Notes: generated by a model not told the origin, from the letters alone. Numbered from the stretch's first letter, positions 34,901-43,777 are shown. The stretch is 64,000 bases of DNA from Bacillota bacterium (GCA_023439505.1 JAEXNR010000007.1:1-64000); one strand, 5' to 3'. Program-made: numbers and translations.

Positions 34901-35530
34901 ATCAATATCAAATCCTACCGGATTGGAGATTTAAACCTTGGCATACCGATAACAGAATTAAAGAATACCGCAGCGTTAAGAAACATCCGTTATCAGGATA
35001 TGATATGGCAGTATGAACCCATGTTTTCCTTTGAAAAGATATGGCTTGGAAGTGCATTTCGTACATATGTGGGGCAGGATTATGCAAACAGTATCAAAAG
35101 ACTGGGATCCTTCTCAAAGATCATAGAGGCAGGGATCAGGGAAATGGATGCCAGTCAGTCTATGCAGCGCTGGTATGGTCAGTATTACATACCAAACAAG
35201 GTGCAGGTGGCACCAAAAGGCTATGATGTCATGGGCTATGCTGATAAATATGGGGTTGACAGTAAATCCCCCTTTTGGCTAAACGGCGGATATATTATAA
35301 TAAATCTGAATATTTATACACTGGATGAGAGAGGGAAGCAGAGACTCAGTTATACCAATTCCGCAAATTACAGCAACAACGGAAATTGCAGTATGTGGGT
35401 TCTGGAAGGACCGGCAATGAAGAAGGAGAGCTATAAAGGTCCGGTATTTGATCTGTATGCAGGGGATTTCTTTCTATATTATTCAAGCAGGAAGGCAAGT
35501 GATGATTATTCTCCGGGTGCCATTTACTAA
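31928..35530 (+). CDS. Large secreted surface protein (1200 residues, possible DUF5704 family)
   Basis: Residues 8-30 form a signal peptide or membrane anchor; about 31-320 is an extracellular region; 324-352 is a Thr-Pro linker (repeated TPTPTPT); the remaining 850 residues are probably a series of beta-rich domains. I recall a Lachnospiraceae family of this size named DUF5704, but this was not searched. No catalytic motif or cell-wall sorting signal is visible. Base composition changes sharply within the gene near 32.56 kb: 60-base samples at 32041 and 32401 have 17 G+C each, samples at 33241 and 34501 have 34 and 29. This suggests that the N-terminal part was replaced or joined. Confidence 0.78.
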   Translation: MEKKVILTRITIVLMSVIILLGIRLSLYNGVKAAVVNNSESSYTITNSDDEEVLVITMRAGQITIVTKNHAATSNIRWRTKGLTITRDPINSTDSIKGNNGPGPVSDAYGHGKATLWFKDGYKSPDIKIGDIVTTTINFSADQVQKALGEDFEDITKNTKIYLHGIFETYDNDTGNVRKGAGDINGLRDWASIMNAEIWGSNTLKDFKKYYNMPIEFQPALQPNTLIYITKEGKKFDSRELDSVLPNDPVPWNEKTSNQLIGKAKYDLTGYYITKKTDSTQKKLVYHYIGDSDGCKLSDIQKNQVQHCRLGGMNVYLEYTKYDQPTPTLTPTPTPTPTGPITPSPTITPTPSIPEIEIPSYESVSESFPSVLVTGFIQADNRGSERFLAAYAVPTTESLYTQVRGKEYLLSYQFERKVGIYQYKVKVKKNFILKWKSATPDTAGGAKDITQTVPVEYEVTVPRAYGYWVISNLECYKIGSATIYNYSLPGGSVTLYPNPSYYSPPTINYIHSDQLEDHVLKPEEVTNGITLPPETINASGDETAKPELPMSQFISDAKYKALTLTGAAPVKSDYLSFNGTTVISDRIMGSIAPDINPSAIPQCTNYINQNVLYENNMIIEATKNNGVNPSSGSITYQPVVRINSGRTERPTYPVQGINDVVIHTPVVCNPIISADNDKYVQLVKPNNNCVQLVLDPNSELSDFILTISNTGYHSDKAGYFTRDFSKSLRDPEVSYLAAKNGILRNEVQFPFDVFLDTGKDYDPENDEYVKAGTWVVIGRSSLRFYLPTWIQEGIYTAKFRTIAVNAAEKLNSTQEFANSDRHNYVATNTVDFEVSGRIYGLSVYDLSDYPMWEEAFRVPKSMDLKYWEPSKYPDGTYRSNYSKDYSYRYTLGINDQYGNATGRNIKYTFPLVNGSHPFYKNQGILKTGYMLRFSLDTVGSMFSDGSTVVLKPSFYFVDKNGKNRKAVDLYYTEEINGKSRHLVKVGSALDQINIKSYRIGDLNLGIPITELKNTAALRNIRYQDMIWQYEPMFSFEKIWLGSAFRTYVGQDYANSIKRLGSFSKIIEAGIREMDASQSMQRWYGQYYIPNKVQVAPKGYDVMGYADKYGVDSKSPFWLNGGYIIINLNIYTLDERGKQRLSYTNSANYSNNGNCSMWVLEGPAMKKESYKGPVFDLYAGDFFLYYSSRKASDDYSPGAIY

Positions 35531-35570
35531 TATTCATGCCAATTAAATGGAAGGATATTTAAATATTACA

Positions 35571-35598
35571 TTGAATTATTACTGAATCGGATTATAAT
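35571..35598 (+). promoter_or_regulatory. Promoter upstream of the PD-(D/E)XK nuclease gene
   Basis: TTGAAT (35571-35576), 16 bases, TATAAT (35593-35598). The leader would be about 150 bases. Confidence 0.5.
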
Positions 35599-35756
35599 AA
35601 AATAATGAAGCGTAATAGAGTTGATCCTTTTATATTATGAGAAATACTGGGAAGTAGATCAGGCTATTAGATGAGAAAAGATTGTTTCGTGAAATAAATG
35701 AGTCATTTCATGCTTTGAGCTTGTAGTATCTGCTACTTTGATGGAGGAACAGAAAA

Positions 35757-37115
35757 TTGAAATCTATCGTTGAAAATCTGCTTTCTGAGATCATCCAAAA
35801 GAATTCCATGGAAGATATATCAAAGGAGGCGCAAATAAATTGCTATAATTTATATAAAGTTTTAGGTGTTCAAAATGATGAACGTAAGTTATGCAGATTT
35901 CTGGCGGATTTATTGAGCCCATCCGGACAACATAATCAAAATGCACTTTATTTGAATTTATTTGTAGAAAAGATATTAATTAATGGAGATCACTTTCCAA
36001 AATCATATTTTGGAACCGATAACTATTCCAATGCAAGAGTTCATACAGAAATAAATATATCGAATCAAAATAGTGAGAATTATGGATTTATTGATATCGG
36101 AATATGGATTGGCAAAAGGTTTATACCTATGGAAGTAAAAATATATGCGAGGGATCAAGAATATCAATGTTATCGATATTATACTTATGCACATGATTTT
36201 GACCCGGAAACTAAGGTATGTTATTTAGGCAGAAAAGCATGTTCAAAGCCCAGTCAAATTAGCATTGTAAATGAAGAGATAGAGTTATTGCCAGATAGTT
36301 GCTTCTTTCAGATTTCGTTTGAATATGAAATATTGCACTGGCTTTCCATGTGTCTGGATGTCAGTAAATCCAGGGGAATACCATTGGTAATCAATGCTAT
36401 AAAACAATCGATGGAAGTGATCAGGGGATTTACGAAAGATTCGATTGAGGAGAAAAATATGGATGTAATTAACGCTATTATGAGTTCCCCAAATAATATC
36501 CAGGCAGCCTTTTTAATTGAGGAACAGATCCAAACGGTACGAATTATGATGATTGAGAAGGTATTGAAATCTCTGGAAGAAGCAGTTGATGATCAATGTA
36601 CAAAACGAATGCTAATAAAAGATACGCAATACTACTATTATTTAGATAAAAAAGATTCATTTTATAACAGTAAGTATACCTCTTCCTATCCAGGTATCAA
36701 CTATCGTTGTAACAGTGTTCAATTGACGGACGGTTTAGAGTTATGGTTTCGAATCGAAATAGATTTTCGTTTGTTCGCGGGTTACTGCATATATGATACA
36801 AATATGCTTACTCAAAAGGATGATTATAAAAGCAAAACGATAAATGAAATATGCAGCAGGATTCCTGATATGGAAATAAACAGAGAAGACTGGTGGATTA
36901 GCTGGAAATACTTGCCATTTGGAATGAGTGAAGCAAATGAGGAATGTCCTGATTTTAAGGATTTTAGTGATAGATATGCGCCGGGATATCGTGCGTATAC
37001 AAGTTTGTTTAATGAGGAATATTTCTGCATGTTCATCGACAGATGTCGGCAACAGATAAATCATATGCTTGATATACTCCCCAGTTTATACTCCTCAGAT
37101 ATACAAGATTTATGA
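35757..37115 (+). CDS. PD-(D/E)XK nuclease family protein (PDDEXK_4-like)
   Basis: A 452-residue protein. The N-terminal block NDERKLCRFLADLLSPSGQHN (about residues 40-60; Glu42) is typical of PDDEXK_4 proteins; the nuclease core follows with Glu98, Asp113 in GFIDIGIW, Glu126 and Lys128 in MEVKIYA, and Gln136 with the YRYY helix. All metal and catalytic residues are present. The last 230 residues are not recognised. Members are often solitary, of unknown role, sometimes near defence genes or integrated elements. TTG start with GGAGGAAC upstream. No methylase or partner is adjacent. Confidence 0.82.
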   Translation: MKSIVENLLSEIIQKNSMEDISKEAQINCYNLYKVLGVQNDERKLCRFLADLLSPSGQHNQNALYLNLFVEKILINGDHFPKSYFGTDNYSNARVHTEINISNQNSENYGFIDIGIWIGKRFIPMEVKIYARDQEYQCYRYYTYAHDFDPETKVCYLGRKACSKPSQISIVNEEIELLPDSCFFQISFEYEILHWLSMCLDVSKSRGIPLVINAIKQSMEVIRGFTKDSIEEKNMDVINAIMSSPNNIQAAFLIEEQIQTVRIMMIEKVLKSLEEAVDDQCTKRMLIKDTQYYYYLDKKDSFYNSKYTSSYPGINYRCNSVQLTDGLELWFRIEIDFRLFAGYCIYDTNMLTQKDDYKSKTINEICSRIPDMEINREDWWISWKYLPFGMSEANEECPDFKDFSDRYAPGYRAYTSLFNEEYFCMFIDRCRQQINHMLDILPSLYSSDIQDL

Positions 37116-37203
37116 TATACAGATGTTAACAATTACATATGGTCTCATGGAACCAATGAAAATCTCGCTGGCAAAATCATTATTATGGAAAGGATAAGCA
37201 ACT

Positions 37204-37833
37204 ATGGGCAATCAATATGAGATAATTGATGAAACGAATTGGAAAAGAGCATTACACTGCCAGATATTCAGAAACAGTATCGAGCCTTCCTATTGTGTCA
37301 CCTTTGAATTGGACATTTCTAATTTTTTGGAAAGAATCCGAGGCTTAGGATTTTCTTTTACATTTTCGATGATCTATGCCGTTACAAAGTGTGCGAATGA
37401 GATCGAAGAGTTCCGGTACCGTTTCCTGGACGGACAGGTGGTTCTTTATGATAGAATCAATACGGCCTTTACCTACCTGCATAAGGATACAGAACTTTTC
37501 AAGGTGGTAAATGTTGAAATGCAGGATACACTGGAGGGCTACGTAAAAGCTGCGGGGCAAAAGGCGGCCGGTCAGCAGGAATATTTTACAGGACCGCTTG
37601 GCAATGATGTATTTCAATTTTCACCCATGCCATGGGTATCCTATACTCATATTTCACATACGAATTCCGGTAAAAAAGAGAATGCTACCCCGTTGTTTGA
37701 CTGGGGAAAATACCTTGAGAGAGACAGTAAGCAAATACTGCCTTTCTCTGTCCAGGTTCATCATTCTTTTGTCGATGGCATACATATTGGTAAATTAGCT
37801 GATTCCTTGCAACAGTACCTGAATTGTTTTTAA
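37204..37833 (+). CDS. Chloramphenicol acetyltransferase family protein (CatA-like)
   Basis: A 209-residue trimer-type acetyltransferase. The C-terminal active site is present as QVHHSFVDGIHI (residues 184-195; His186/His187 and Asp191), and the N-terminal NWKRALHCQIFR and FTFSMIYAVTKCANEI segments match the family. Whether it really acetylates chloramphenicol is unclear: the family includes members with other or unknown substrates. AAAGGAT is nine bases before the ATG. No antibiotic-resistance regulator is near. Confidence 0.85.
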   Translation: MGNQYEIIDETNWKRALHCQIFRNSIEPSYCVTFELDISNFLERIRGLGFSFTFSMIYAVTKCANEIEEFRYRFLDGQVVLYDRINTAFTYLHKDTELFKVVNVEMQDTLEGYVKAAGQKAAGQQEYFTGPLGNDVFQFSPMPWVSYTHISHTNSGKKENATPLFDWGKYLERDSKQILPFSVQVHHSFVDGIHIGKLADSLQQYLNCF

Positions 37834-37999
37834 ATAATGTTGTTTCCTTTTATGGAAAATTAAAAGAAACTTTTAAAATTTATGAAACCTTGGCATTTTT
37901 TTCATCGTCTAATGGTTGAAGAGTAGGAAAAAGAGTTTGTGTCAGCGTTGCGTCCCACAAACAAACAGAAAAAACAGCAGCGCAGAAAGAGGTATAATT

Positions 38000-40288
38000 A
38001 TGAAAAAAATTCTCACATTGATGTTAAGCGGTATCGTTTTGGCTGCTTCAATTCCGAGTTCTTCTCAGGCGGCGATGGTTTCCTCCGATACAGTGGCAGC
38101 TGCTCCTTCCATGAATGTGTCCGGTAGCATCCCGATAGCAGTAACAGAACCTACCAACCAATCTTTGGAGGCTGCAATCAAAGCGGTTAAATCCAAAATA
38201 ACAATTCCAAAGGAATACTCAGAGTTTAATTACTATTTTAATACCTATAGTACGAATTCAGTTTCCTTTTGGTCATTTAACTGGAGAAACCCCGATACAA
38301 ACAGTTATATTGAAGTAAATTGTGATACCGATCATCATATCACTTATTTCTATCAATATATCAGCACGAAGGAAGCTGACCGGACATTGCCACAGTATTT
38401 GAAGAAAGAATTAAAGGATTCGGCTGACAGCTTTATCAAAAAAATTGCACCCGAAGTTGCAGGAAAGCTACAATATATGGATTCCTCTTATGATGGAATC
38501 TACAGTGGATGTTATACTTATGTATATCAGAGAGTAGAAAATGGGATTCCTTTTCCTGAAAATACAGTAACCGTAAGCGTCAATAGTACCACAGGTCAGA
38601 TCAGATCGGCGTCTGTTCAATGGCTCTATGATGCGAAAATCCCAGCCTCTGCAACTAAAATTTCCAAAGATGATGCTGCTAAAATTATAAAAGATAAGAT
38701 GAAAATGGAACTGACTTATCGTACGGACTATATGAACATCTATGTCAAGGGCCCCGGCAATGACAATGCCACCAAGAATGCATATCTGGTATATCAACCC
38801 GCTAACAGCTATATATCCGTGGATGCCAATTCAGGTGCGGTATATCTGAATAAATCGGAGTGGCAGGAAACAGATTATAATGGTCAAAAATCAATGGCAA
38901 CCGCTGATACGGGTTCTGAAGGAACAGGCAGTTCCGGTTCATTAACGGATGAGGAGATCGCGAAAGTTGAGGAATTGAAGAACCTGATCTCCAAGGAAGA
39001 TGCAATTAAGAAAATTACCGGTAATAAGTCCTTATATCTGGATGCTAATATTAAGGCATATTCAGCCACCCTGAATAAATGGACCATCGGAAACGGTAAA
39101 TCAACCTATGTCTGGAACATCAGTTTATCTGATCCGAGACCGATTGACAATAAAAAGGGATCAGATAATTACAGAGCTTATGCGAATGCAACGGTAGATG
39201 CAGAGACCGGTATCATCCTGAACTTCAATGCCAGCACAAAAAGTTATTACGATGAAGTAAATAAAAAATGGAATACGGTTAAGATCGCATATGACAAAGC
39301 CAAAGGGCAGGCGATCCTGGAAAGCTTCTTGAACGCACAGATAAAGAATAAATTCTCCAATACAAGACTTACAGATCAGTCAGAAGGATATATTGCTTAC
39401 TATAAAAATGATAATACACCCGTTTATGGCGGTTATTCTTATCGGTATGAAAGAGTATATCAGAACATTCCTTATTCTTATAACAGTATTTACGGTTCTG
39501 TGGACGGGGTAACAGGAAAAATCTATAACTATTCCTATAACTGGGATGACAATGTTACATTCCAATCCCCATCCGGAATTATTTCAGCTGATAAGGCTAT
39601 GGATGCTTATCTGAGTAAAGATGGATACCAGCTTCAATATGAAATTAATGTAGTCAGTGTTTATAGTTCTAACAAAACCTCAGGGAAAGATCTGTATGAG
39701 AGTACGGATGCAGTGAAAGTGGTCAATGAAGTTCGTCTGGTATACAGTCCGCAGATTAACCCGTCCTTTATCTCCCCGTTTACTGGAGAACAGCTGGATA
39801 ACAACGGCAAGGTATATGTGAAAGATAAACCTTATACTTATCTGGATATTGCGGATACCAAGGAAAACAGAAATATCCTGTTGTTAGCAGATATGAACAT
39901 TGGTTTTGAAGGAGAGAACTTTGAACCGGCAAAGGCGATTACCAAGGGTGAGATGAATTCGATATTTGATAAAATCGGTTACGGGAACCTTTCGGATACC
40001 GGCAGTACCTCCGGTCAGCAAATCACCAGACAAGAGCTTGCCAAGTTCTTTGTAAATAATCTCGGACTGGAGAAAATATCCAATATCCCGGGAATTTATA
40101 AGACCGGATATGACGACGAGGCGAGTATCGGTAATGAATATCTGGGTGCAGTAGCATTGGCCAAAGGATATCATCTTATCACCGCTGATTCCGGTAACAA
40201 TTTCAATCCGACAAAGAGTATTACCAGAATGGAAGCAGTAAATTTAATTCTTAACTATATCGCGGTTCAGCAAAAGGGAATTTATTAA
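38000..40288 (+). CDS. Secreted YcdB/YcdC-repeat protein with SLH domains
   Basis: A 762-residue protein with a signal peptide (cleavage after SSSQA, about residue 24). Two YcdB/YcdC-type propeptide-like repeat regions are seen (about residues 60-300 and 320-560; each has the pattern of a YQRVENGIPF or YERVYQNIPY line followed by a VTGxI turn), then C-terminal S-layer homology motifs (ITKGEMNSIFDKIG, ITRMEAVNLILNYIA). The repeats are inhibitor-like; the SLH motifs fix the protein in the cell wall. The start has AAAGAGGT six bases upstream; 28 further codons upstream lack a ribosome site. Confidence 0.85.
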   Translation: MKKILTLMLSGIVLAASIPSSSQAAMVSSDTVAAAPSMNVSGSIPIAVTEPTNQSLEAAIKAVKSKITIPKEYSEFNYYFNTYSTNSVSFWSFNWRNPDTNSYIEVNCDTDHHITYFYQYISTKEADRTLPQYLKKELKDSADSFIKKIAPEVAGKLQYMDSSYDGIYSGCYTYVYQRVENGIPFPENTVTVSVNSTTGQIRSASVQWLYDAKIPASATKISKDDAAKIIKDKMKMELTYRTDYMNIYVKGPGNDNATKNAYLVYQPANSYISVDANSGAVYLNKSEWQETDYNGQKSMATADTGSEGTGSSGSLTDEEIAKVEELKNLISKEDAIKKITGNKSLYLDANIKAYSATLNKWTIGNGKSTYVWNISLSDPRPIDNKKGSDNYRAYANATVDAETGIILNFNASTKSYYDEVNKKWNTVKIAYDKAKGQAILESFLNAQIKNKFSNTRLTDQSEGYIAYYKNDNTPVYGGYSYRYERVYQNIPYSYNSIYGSVDGVTGKIYNYSYNWDDNVTFQSPSGIISADKAMDAYLSKDGYQLQYEINVVSVYSSNKTSGKDLYESTDAVKVVNEVRLVYSPQINPSFISPFTGEQLDNNGKVYVKDKPYTYLDIADTKENRNILLLADMNIGFEGENFEPAKAITKGEMNSIFDKIGYGNLSDTGSTSGQQITRQELAKFFVNNLGLEKISNIPGIYKTGYDDEASIGNEYLGAVALAKGYHLITADSGNNFNPTKSITRMEAVNLILNYIAVQQKGIY

Positions 40289-40357
40289 CTCATTATTTTA
40301 TGTAAAAGTGTGACTTGCGGGCCCTGGTAATGCCCCTCATGGAATTTGCACTCTGAT

Positions 40358-40404
40358 AAAAACAGGTTTCACGCTTGAATGTGAAGTGTGGAATCTGTTT
40401 TTAT
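40358..40404 (+). terminator. Terminator of the YcdB/SLH gene
   Basis: AAAAACAGGTTTCACGCTT (40358-40376) pairs with 40384-40402 (three G-T pairs) and the stem's own T5 ends in TTATTATT. The gap 40289-40641 also contains the tandem repeat listed next and the rpsT terminator. Confidence 0.85.
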
Positions 40405-40539
40405 TATTGATACGACGATACAACTGAGCTGTTCACTTACACGGATAAACGAAAGCTCTTGTAAACTGAAGTATAAAAATTGAAGCACAAAAATTAAAGT
40501 ATATCAATAGAAGTGTAGTAGTAAGGTGCAATAATAAAC

Positions 40540-40563
40540 GCTCTAATAAGTGCTCTAATAAGT
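40540..40563 (+). repeat. Two tandem copies of a 12-base repeat
   Basis: GCTCTAATAAGT is repeated twice in direct succession within an A-rich spacer. Confidence 0.6.
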
Positions 40564-40594
40564 GCAGTTAGAACGTGTGCTCCAATGAGCAGAC

Positions 40595-40625
40595 ATATAA
40601 AAGGCTGTCCGACAGGACAGCCTTT
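40595..40625 (-). terminator. Terminator of rpsT
   Basis: AAAGGCTGTCC (40600-40610) pairs perfectly with 40615-40625 across GACA/TGTC; on the minus strand the stem is followed by TTTTATAT. Confidence 0.85.
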
Positions 40626-40641
40626 CTATTAATGAATTTAA

Positions 40642-40905
40642 TTAAGCAATATTATTAACAGCTTTGGTTAAACGGGAAACTTTTCTAGCAGCTGTATTCT
40701 TGTGATAAATACCTTTGGAACAAGCTTTATCGATTTCAGTAACAGCGTCAACCAGACTGGTTTTTGCTATTTCTTTGTCACCTGTAGCAACTGCGGAATC
40801 TACCTTCTTAATCATCGTCTTAACCTTGGACTTGATGGTTTTATTTCTAGCTGCTTTGGTTGCGTTTACTAAAATTCTTTTTTTAGCAGATTTAATGTTA
40901 GCCAA
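40642..40905 (-). CDS. rpsT: 30S ribosomal protein S20
   Basis: An 87-residue S20 protein binding 16S rRNA. ANIKSAKKRI at the N-terminus and the Lys/Ala-rich helices are unmistakable. The start codon is TTG (residues begin LANIKSAKK) six bases after GGAGGTG; the GTG frame upstream overlaps the ribosome site. TTG starts are common for rpsT and allow autoregulation in other bacteria. Monocistronic, transcribed away from gpr. Confidence 0.95.
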   Translation of the reverse strand: MANIKSAKKRILVNATKAARNKTIKSKVKTMIKKVDSAVATGDKEIAKTSLVDAVTEIDKACSKGIYHKNTAARKVSRLTKAVNNIA

Positions 40906-41056
40906 TTCGTACACCTCCAAATATAATTTAATTAACGAACCATATCACAATATGCAGCTTCTTGAGAGTGGGCTGGCAAAGAGGAATCTGGTTGCTTCGA
41001 ATATTTTGTTCCCATTAAATCCGGACACGGACGTTCTAATGTAAACATACTATTAC

Positions 41057-41085
41057 ATATTAGTATATCCGATTACTTATGTCAA
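41057..41085 (-). promoter_or_regulatory. Promoter of rpsT
   Basis: On the minus strand TTGACA (41085-41080), 17 bases, TAATAT (41062-41057). The leader is about 140 bases, long enough for a regulatory structure. Confidence 0.65.
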
Positions 41086-41126
41086 TACATAATTTTGGGT
41101 TTTTTGAAGAAAATAAAAATGATTTA

Positions 41127-41156
41127 GCATATAAGCAGAATAACTACTATATCATA
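41127..41156 (+). promoter_or_regulatory. Forespore SigG/SigF-type promoter of gpr (candidate)
   Basis: GCATA (41127-41131), 18 bases, TATCATA (41150-41156), close to the GNATR-N18-CATNNTA consensus of SigG (one mismatch in the -10). No SigA -35 is seen. Confidence 0.5.
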
Positions 41157-41203
41157 ACATAAGATTGGATTTAAGAGAAAGAAATGGAGAAGGAGCTTAT
41201 CAA

Positions 41204-42115
41204 ATGGAGCATAACATCAGAACAGATCTGGCACTTGAGGTTAGAGAAAGTTTTCCTGAGGATAATGTAGAGATCAAGGGAGTAATACTTACAGAGGATT
41301 ATGATGAAAAGAATCATATCAGGGTATCCACAGTAGAAATTAAAGATGAGAAGGGTGCCAGGGCGATGCAAAAGCCCATAGGAACTTATATTACCATAGA
41401 AGCCCCTGAATTAAGTCAAGCTGATGAAGACTATCAAAAACCAGTTTCCAATGAGATTGCGAAACACTTAAGGAAACTTGCCGGTAATTTAAAGCAGGAA
41501 GAAATTCTGGTTGTTGGGCTGGGCAACAGAGAGGTAACACCGGATGCTCTGGGCCCTCAGGTAGTGGACAACCTGTTTATCACCCGTCATTTGATCAGAG
41601 AATATGGAGAGAAGTTTAAATCAAAAAATAAGCTGGGCAGCGTCAGCGCTATTTCCCCGGGTGTGATGGCACAAACGGGGATGGAGGCCGTTGAAATAAT
41701 CAAAGGTATTATAGAGGAAACAAAACCAAAGCTGTTAATCGTAATCGATGCCCTGGCCTCAAGAAGTGTAAGCAGACTGAATACAACGGTTCAATTAACC
41801 GATACGGGGATCAGTCCCGGTTCCGGAATCGGTAATAATAGAAAAGCATTAAATAAAGAAAGCCTTGGTACCAAAGTGATCGCCCTTGGAGTTCCAACCG
41901 TTGTAGATGCTGCGACCATTGTATCTGATACAATGATGAATTATATGCAAAACACAGGCTTTGGAGAGGAGGATATTCAAAAATTTATATCAGAGATTAA
42001 TGAGCATCAGATGAATAACATGTTTGTCACGCCCAAAAATATTGATGAATCAATTAAGCGAATCAGCTATACTGTATCAGAAGCCCTGAATTCCTGCTTT
42101 GCGCAGACAGTATGA
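41204..42115 (+). CDS. gpr: GPR endopeptidase (germination protease)
   Basis: A 303-residue aspartic-type endopeptidase that degrades small acid-soluble spore proteins at germination. The short propeptide MEHN, the processing segment IRTDLALEVRE and the conserved SAISPGVMAQTGMEA and VIDALASRSVSRLNTTVQ blocks are all present. AGAAGGAGC lies eight bases before the ATG, so the upstream codons of the open frame are not used. Presumably made in the forespore. Followed by spoIIP, the same order as in many Firmicutes. Confidence 0.95.
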   Translation: MEHNIRTDLALEVRESFPEDNVEIKGVILTEDYDEKNHIRVSTVEIKDEKGARAMQKPIGTYITIEAPELSQADEDYQKPVSNEIAKHLRKLAGNLKQEEILVVGLGNREVTPDALGPQVVDNLFITRHLIREYGEKFKSKNKLGSVSAISPGVMAQTGMEAVEIIKGIIEETKPKLLIVIDALASRSVSRLNTTVQLTDTGISPGSGIGNNRKALNKESLGTKVIALGVPTVVDAATIVSDTMMNYMQNTGFGEEDIQKFISEINEHQMNNMFVTPKNIDESIKRISYTVSEALNSCFAQTV

Positions 42116-42254
42116 AAGATATTCCGAAGTTACGATAAACGAACCAGGAATTCAAAGGTTATAAAAATATTCCTTCCGAATATAATGAATTAACATCCTG
42201 TAGTATTCACCAATACGTTATTTCATATGGATTGTCCAGGGTCGGGAGGCAGCT

Positions 42255-43667
42255 ATGAAACGGTTTCGCTATAAAATAAGAAAAAATATATATCCGATTA
42301 TATGGTCGCTCATCATCATTTGTTCCATTTATTTATTTTCACGCTTTGTCATTGTCGTATTTCAGAATAATGAGCAATCAGATTTCAGTATAAAAGAAAA
42401 AATAGCGCAGGATCTATGTATCAGAATGGTAAATTCCAGTTCACCCCTGATCAGCTATTATAGGAAGGAAGAAGAGGAAGCAAATTCTTTTCCCATCAAT
42501 TTTATGTCCGACCAGTTCGTTCTGAGAGAATTTACAAGTAACAACCCAACTCGAACTGTGATGGCACAGGAGAATGCTTCCTCTTATCATGACCTTATCA
42601 ATCAGAATGAGGACAATCCGGTTACACAGGATTCCAAGACCCAAGCTGCATCCAGTGCAGGGATAGGATTTAAAAATCTGGCAGAAGGCTATTTGTCCAA
42701 AGAATATATCTTAACCAACGGTGTATCATTTAACAGCAAGGATTTTAAGGCAGAGGGGATGGATACTGATTCGGAAGATGACCATGAGAATCAGTTACAG
42801 ATCGGATATATCAAAGGGGATGTATATGAAGAGGGAGAGGAAGGGAACGAACAGTCCTCTGTTGAGGCCCTCCAGAATAATAAAAGCATAAAATACACCA
42901 TGGATCAGTTAATGGACATTAATTTTCTGGTCAGAAATTTTTATATTGTAGATCCTTCTACGAAGGTTACGGATGATCTGTTTAACGCTAAAAAACTTCT
43001 GGGTGAAGATATGACGATGAAGCAAACCAATGACAAACCACAGATTTTAATCTATCATACCCATTCCCAGGAAGCTTATAAGGATAGCAGAAAGAATAAG
43101 GAAAAGGATACCGTTGTAGGCGTCGGTTCCTATTTGACGGATATCCTGGAGAATACTTATGGATATCAAGTACTTCATGACAAGACAAAATATGATCTGA
43201 TGGAAGGTGTTCTTGACAGAAATAAAGCATATAATTATGCAGAGAATGGAATAACGAAGATATTAAAGGATAATCCCTCCATAGAAGTGGTAATTGATCT
43301 ACATAGAGACGGCTCCAGCAAGCGGGTGACCATGATTAACGGACAGGAAACTGCACAGGTCATGCTGTTTAATGGTTTAAGCCGCGATGAGAACGGTCCT
43401 ATTACCTATCTTGATAATCCTTATTTACAGGATAACCTGGCATTTAGTCTGCAGATGCAGATGAAATCACTGGAACTGTATCCGGGCTTATTTTATAAAA
43501 ATTACTTAAAATGTTATCGCTACAATCTTCATGTCAGACCCAAGAGCCTCTTAATCGAGCTTGGAACCGATGAGAATACGCTTCAATCTGCGATGAATGC
43601 CATGGAACCTCTGGCTAAAATTCTGGATTCTGTTTTAAAAGGCTCAAAAGGAATGGATATAAATTAA
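42255..43667 (+). CDS. spoIIP: Stage II sporulation protein P
   Basis: A 470-residue cell-wall hydrolase (amidase and endopeptidase) needed for engulfment, working with SpoIID and SpoIIM. N-terminal membrane anchor (about 13-34), a low-complexity extracytoplasmic stretch rich in Glu/Asp/Gln, then the catalytic domain with zinc ligands in IYHTHSQEAY (His about 267), VVIDLHRDG (His about 352) and LLIELGTDENT (Glu about 434). GGGAGGCAGC precedes the ATG. It is 139 bases behind gpr and may have its own mother-cell promoter. Confidence 0.94.
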   Translation: MKRFRYKIRKNIYPIIWSLIIICSIYLFSRFVIVVFQNNEQSDFSIKEKIAQDLCIRMVNSSSPLISYYRKEEEEANSFPINFMSDQFVLREFTSNNPTRTVMAQENASSYHDLINQNEDNPVTQDSKTQAASSAGIGFKNLAEGYLSKEYILTNGVSFNSKDFKAEGMDTDSEDDHENQLQIGYIKGDVYEEGEEGNEQSSVEALQNNKSIKYTMDQLMDINFLVRNFYIVDPSTKVTDDLFNAKKLLGEDMTMKQTNDKPQILIYHTHSQEAYKDSRKNKEKDTVVGVGSYLTDILENTYGYQVLHDKTKYDLMEGVLDRNKAYNYAENGITKILKDNPSIEVVIDLHRDGSSKRVTMINGQETAQVMLFNGLSRDENGPITYLDNPYLQDNLAFSLQMQMKSLELYPGLFYKNYLKCYRYNLHVRPKSLLIELGTDENTLQSAMNAMEPLAKILDSVLKGSKGMDIN

Positions 43668-43704
43668 GATATCTGCCCATAACCGTGATATCTGATGCAT
43701 TCAG

Positions 43705-43733
43705 CTTGTCACTGAGATTGGGGTATGCTATAA
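43705..43733 (+). promoter_or_regulatory. Extended -10 promoter of lepA
   Basis: TTGTCA (43705-43710), 17 bases, TATAAT (43728-43733) preceded by TGC, an extended -10. Confidence 0.8.
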
Positions 43734-43777
43734 TACCAAAAGAAAATATGATGTTTGTCATACGCAGGAGGAGTAAG

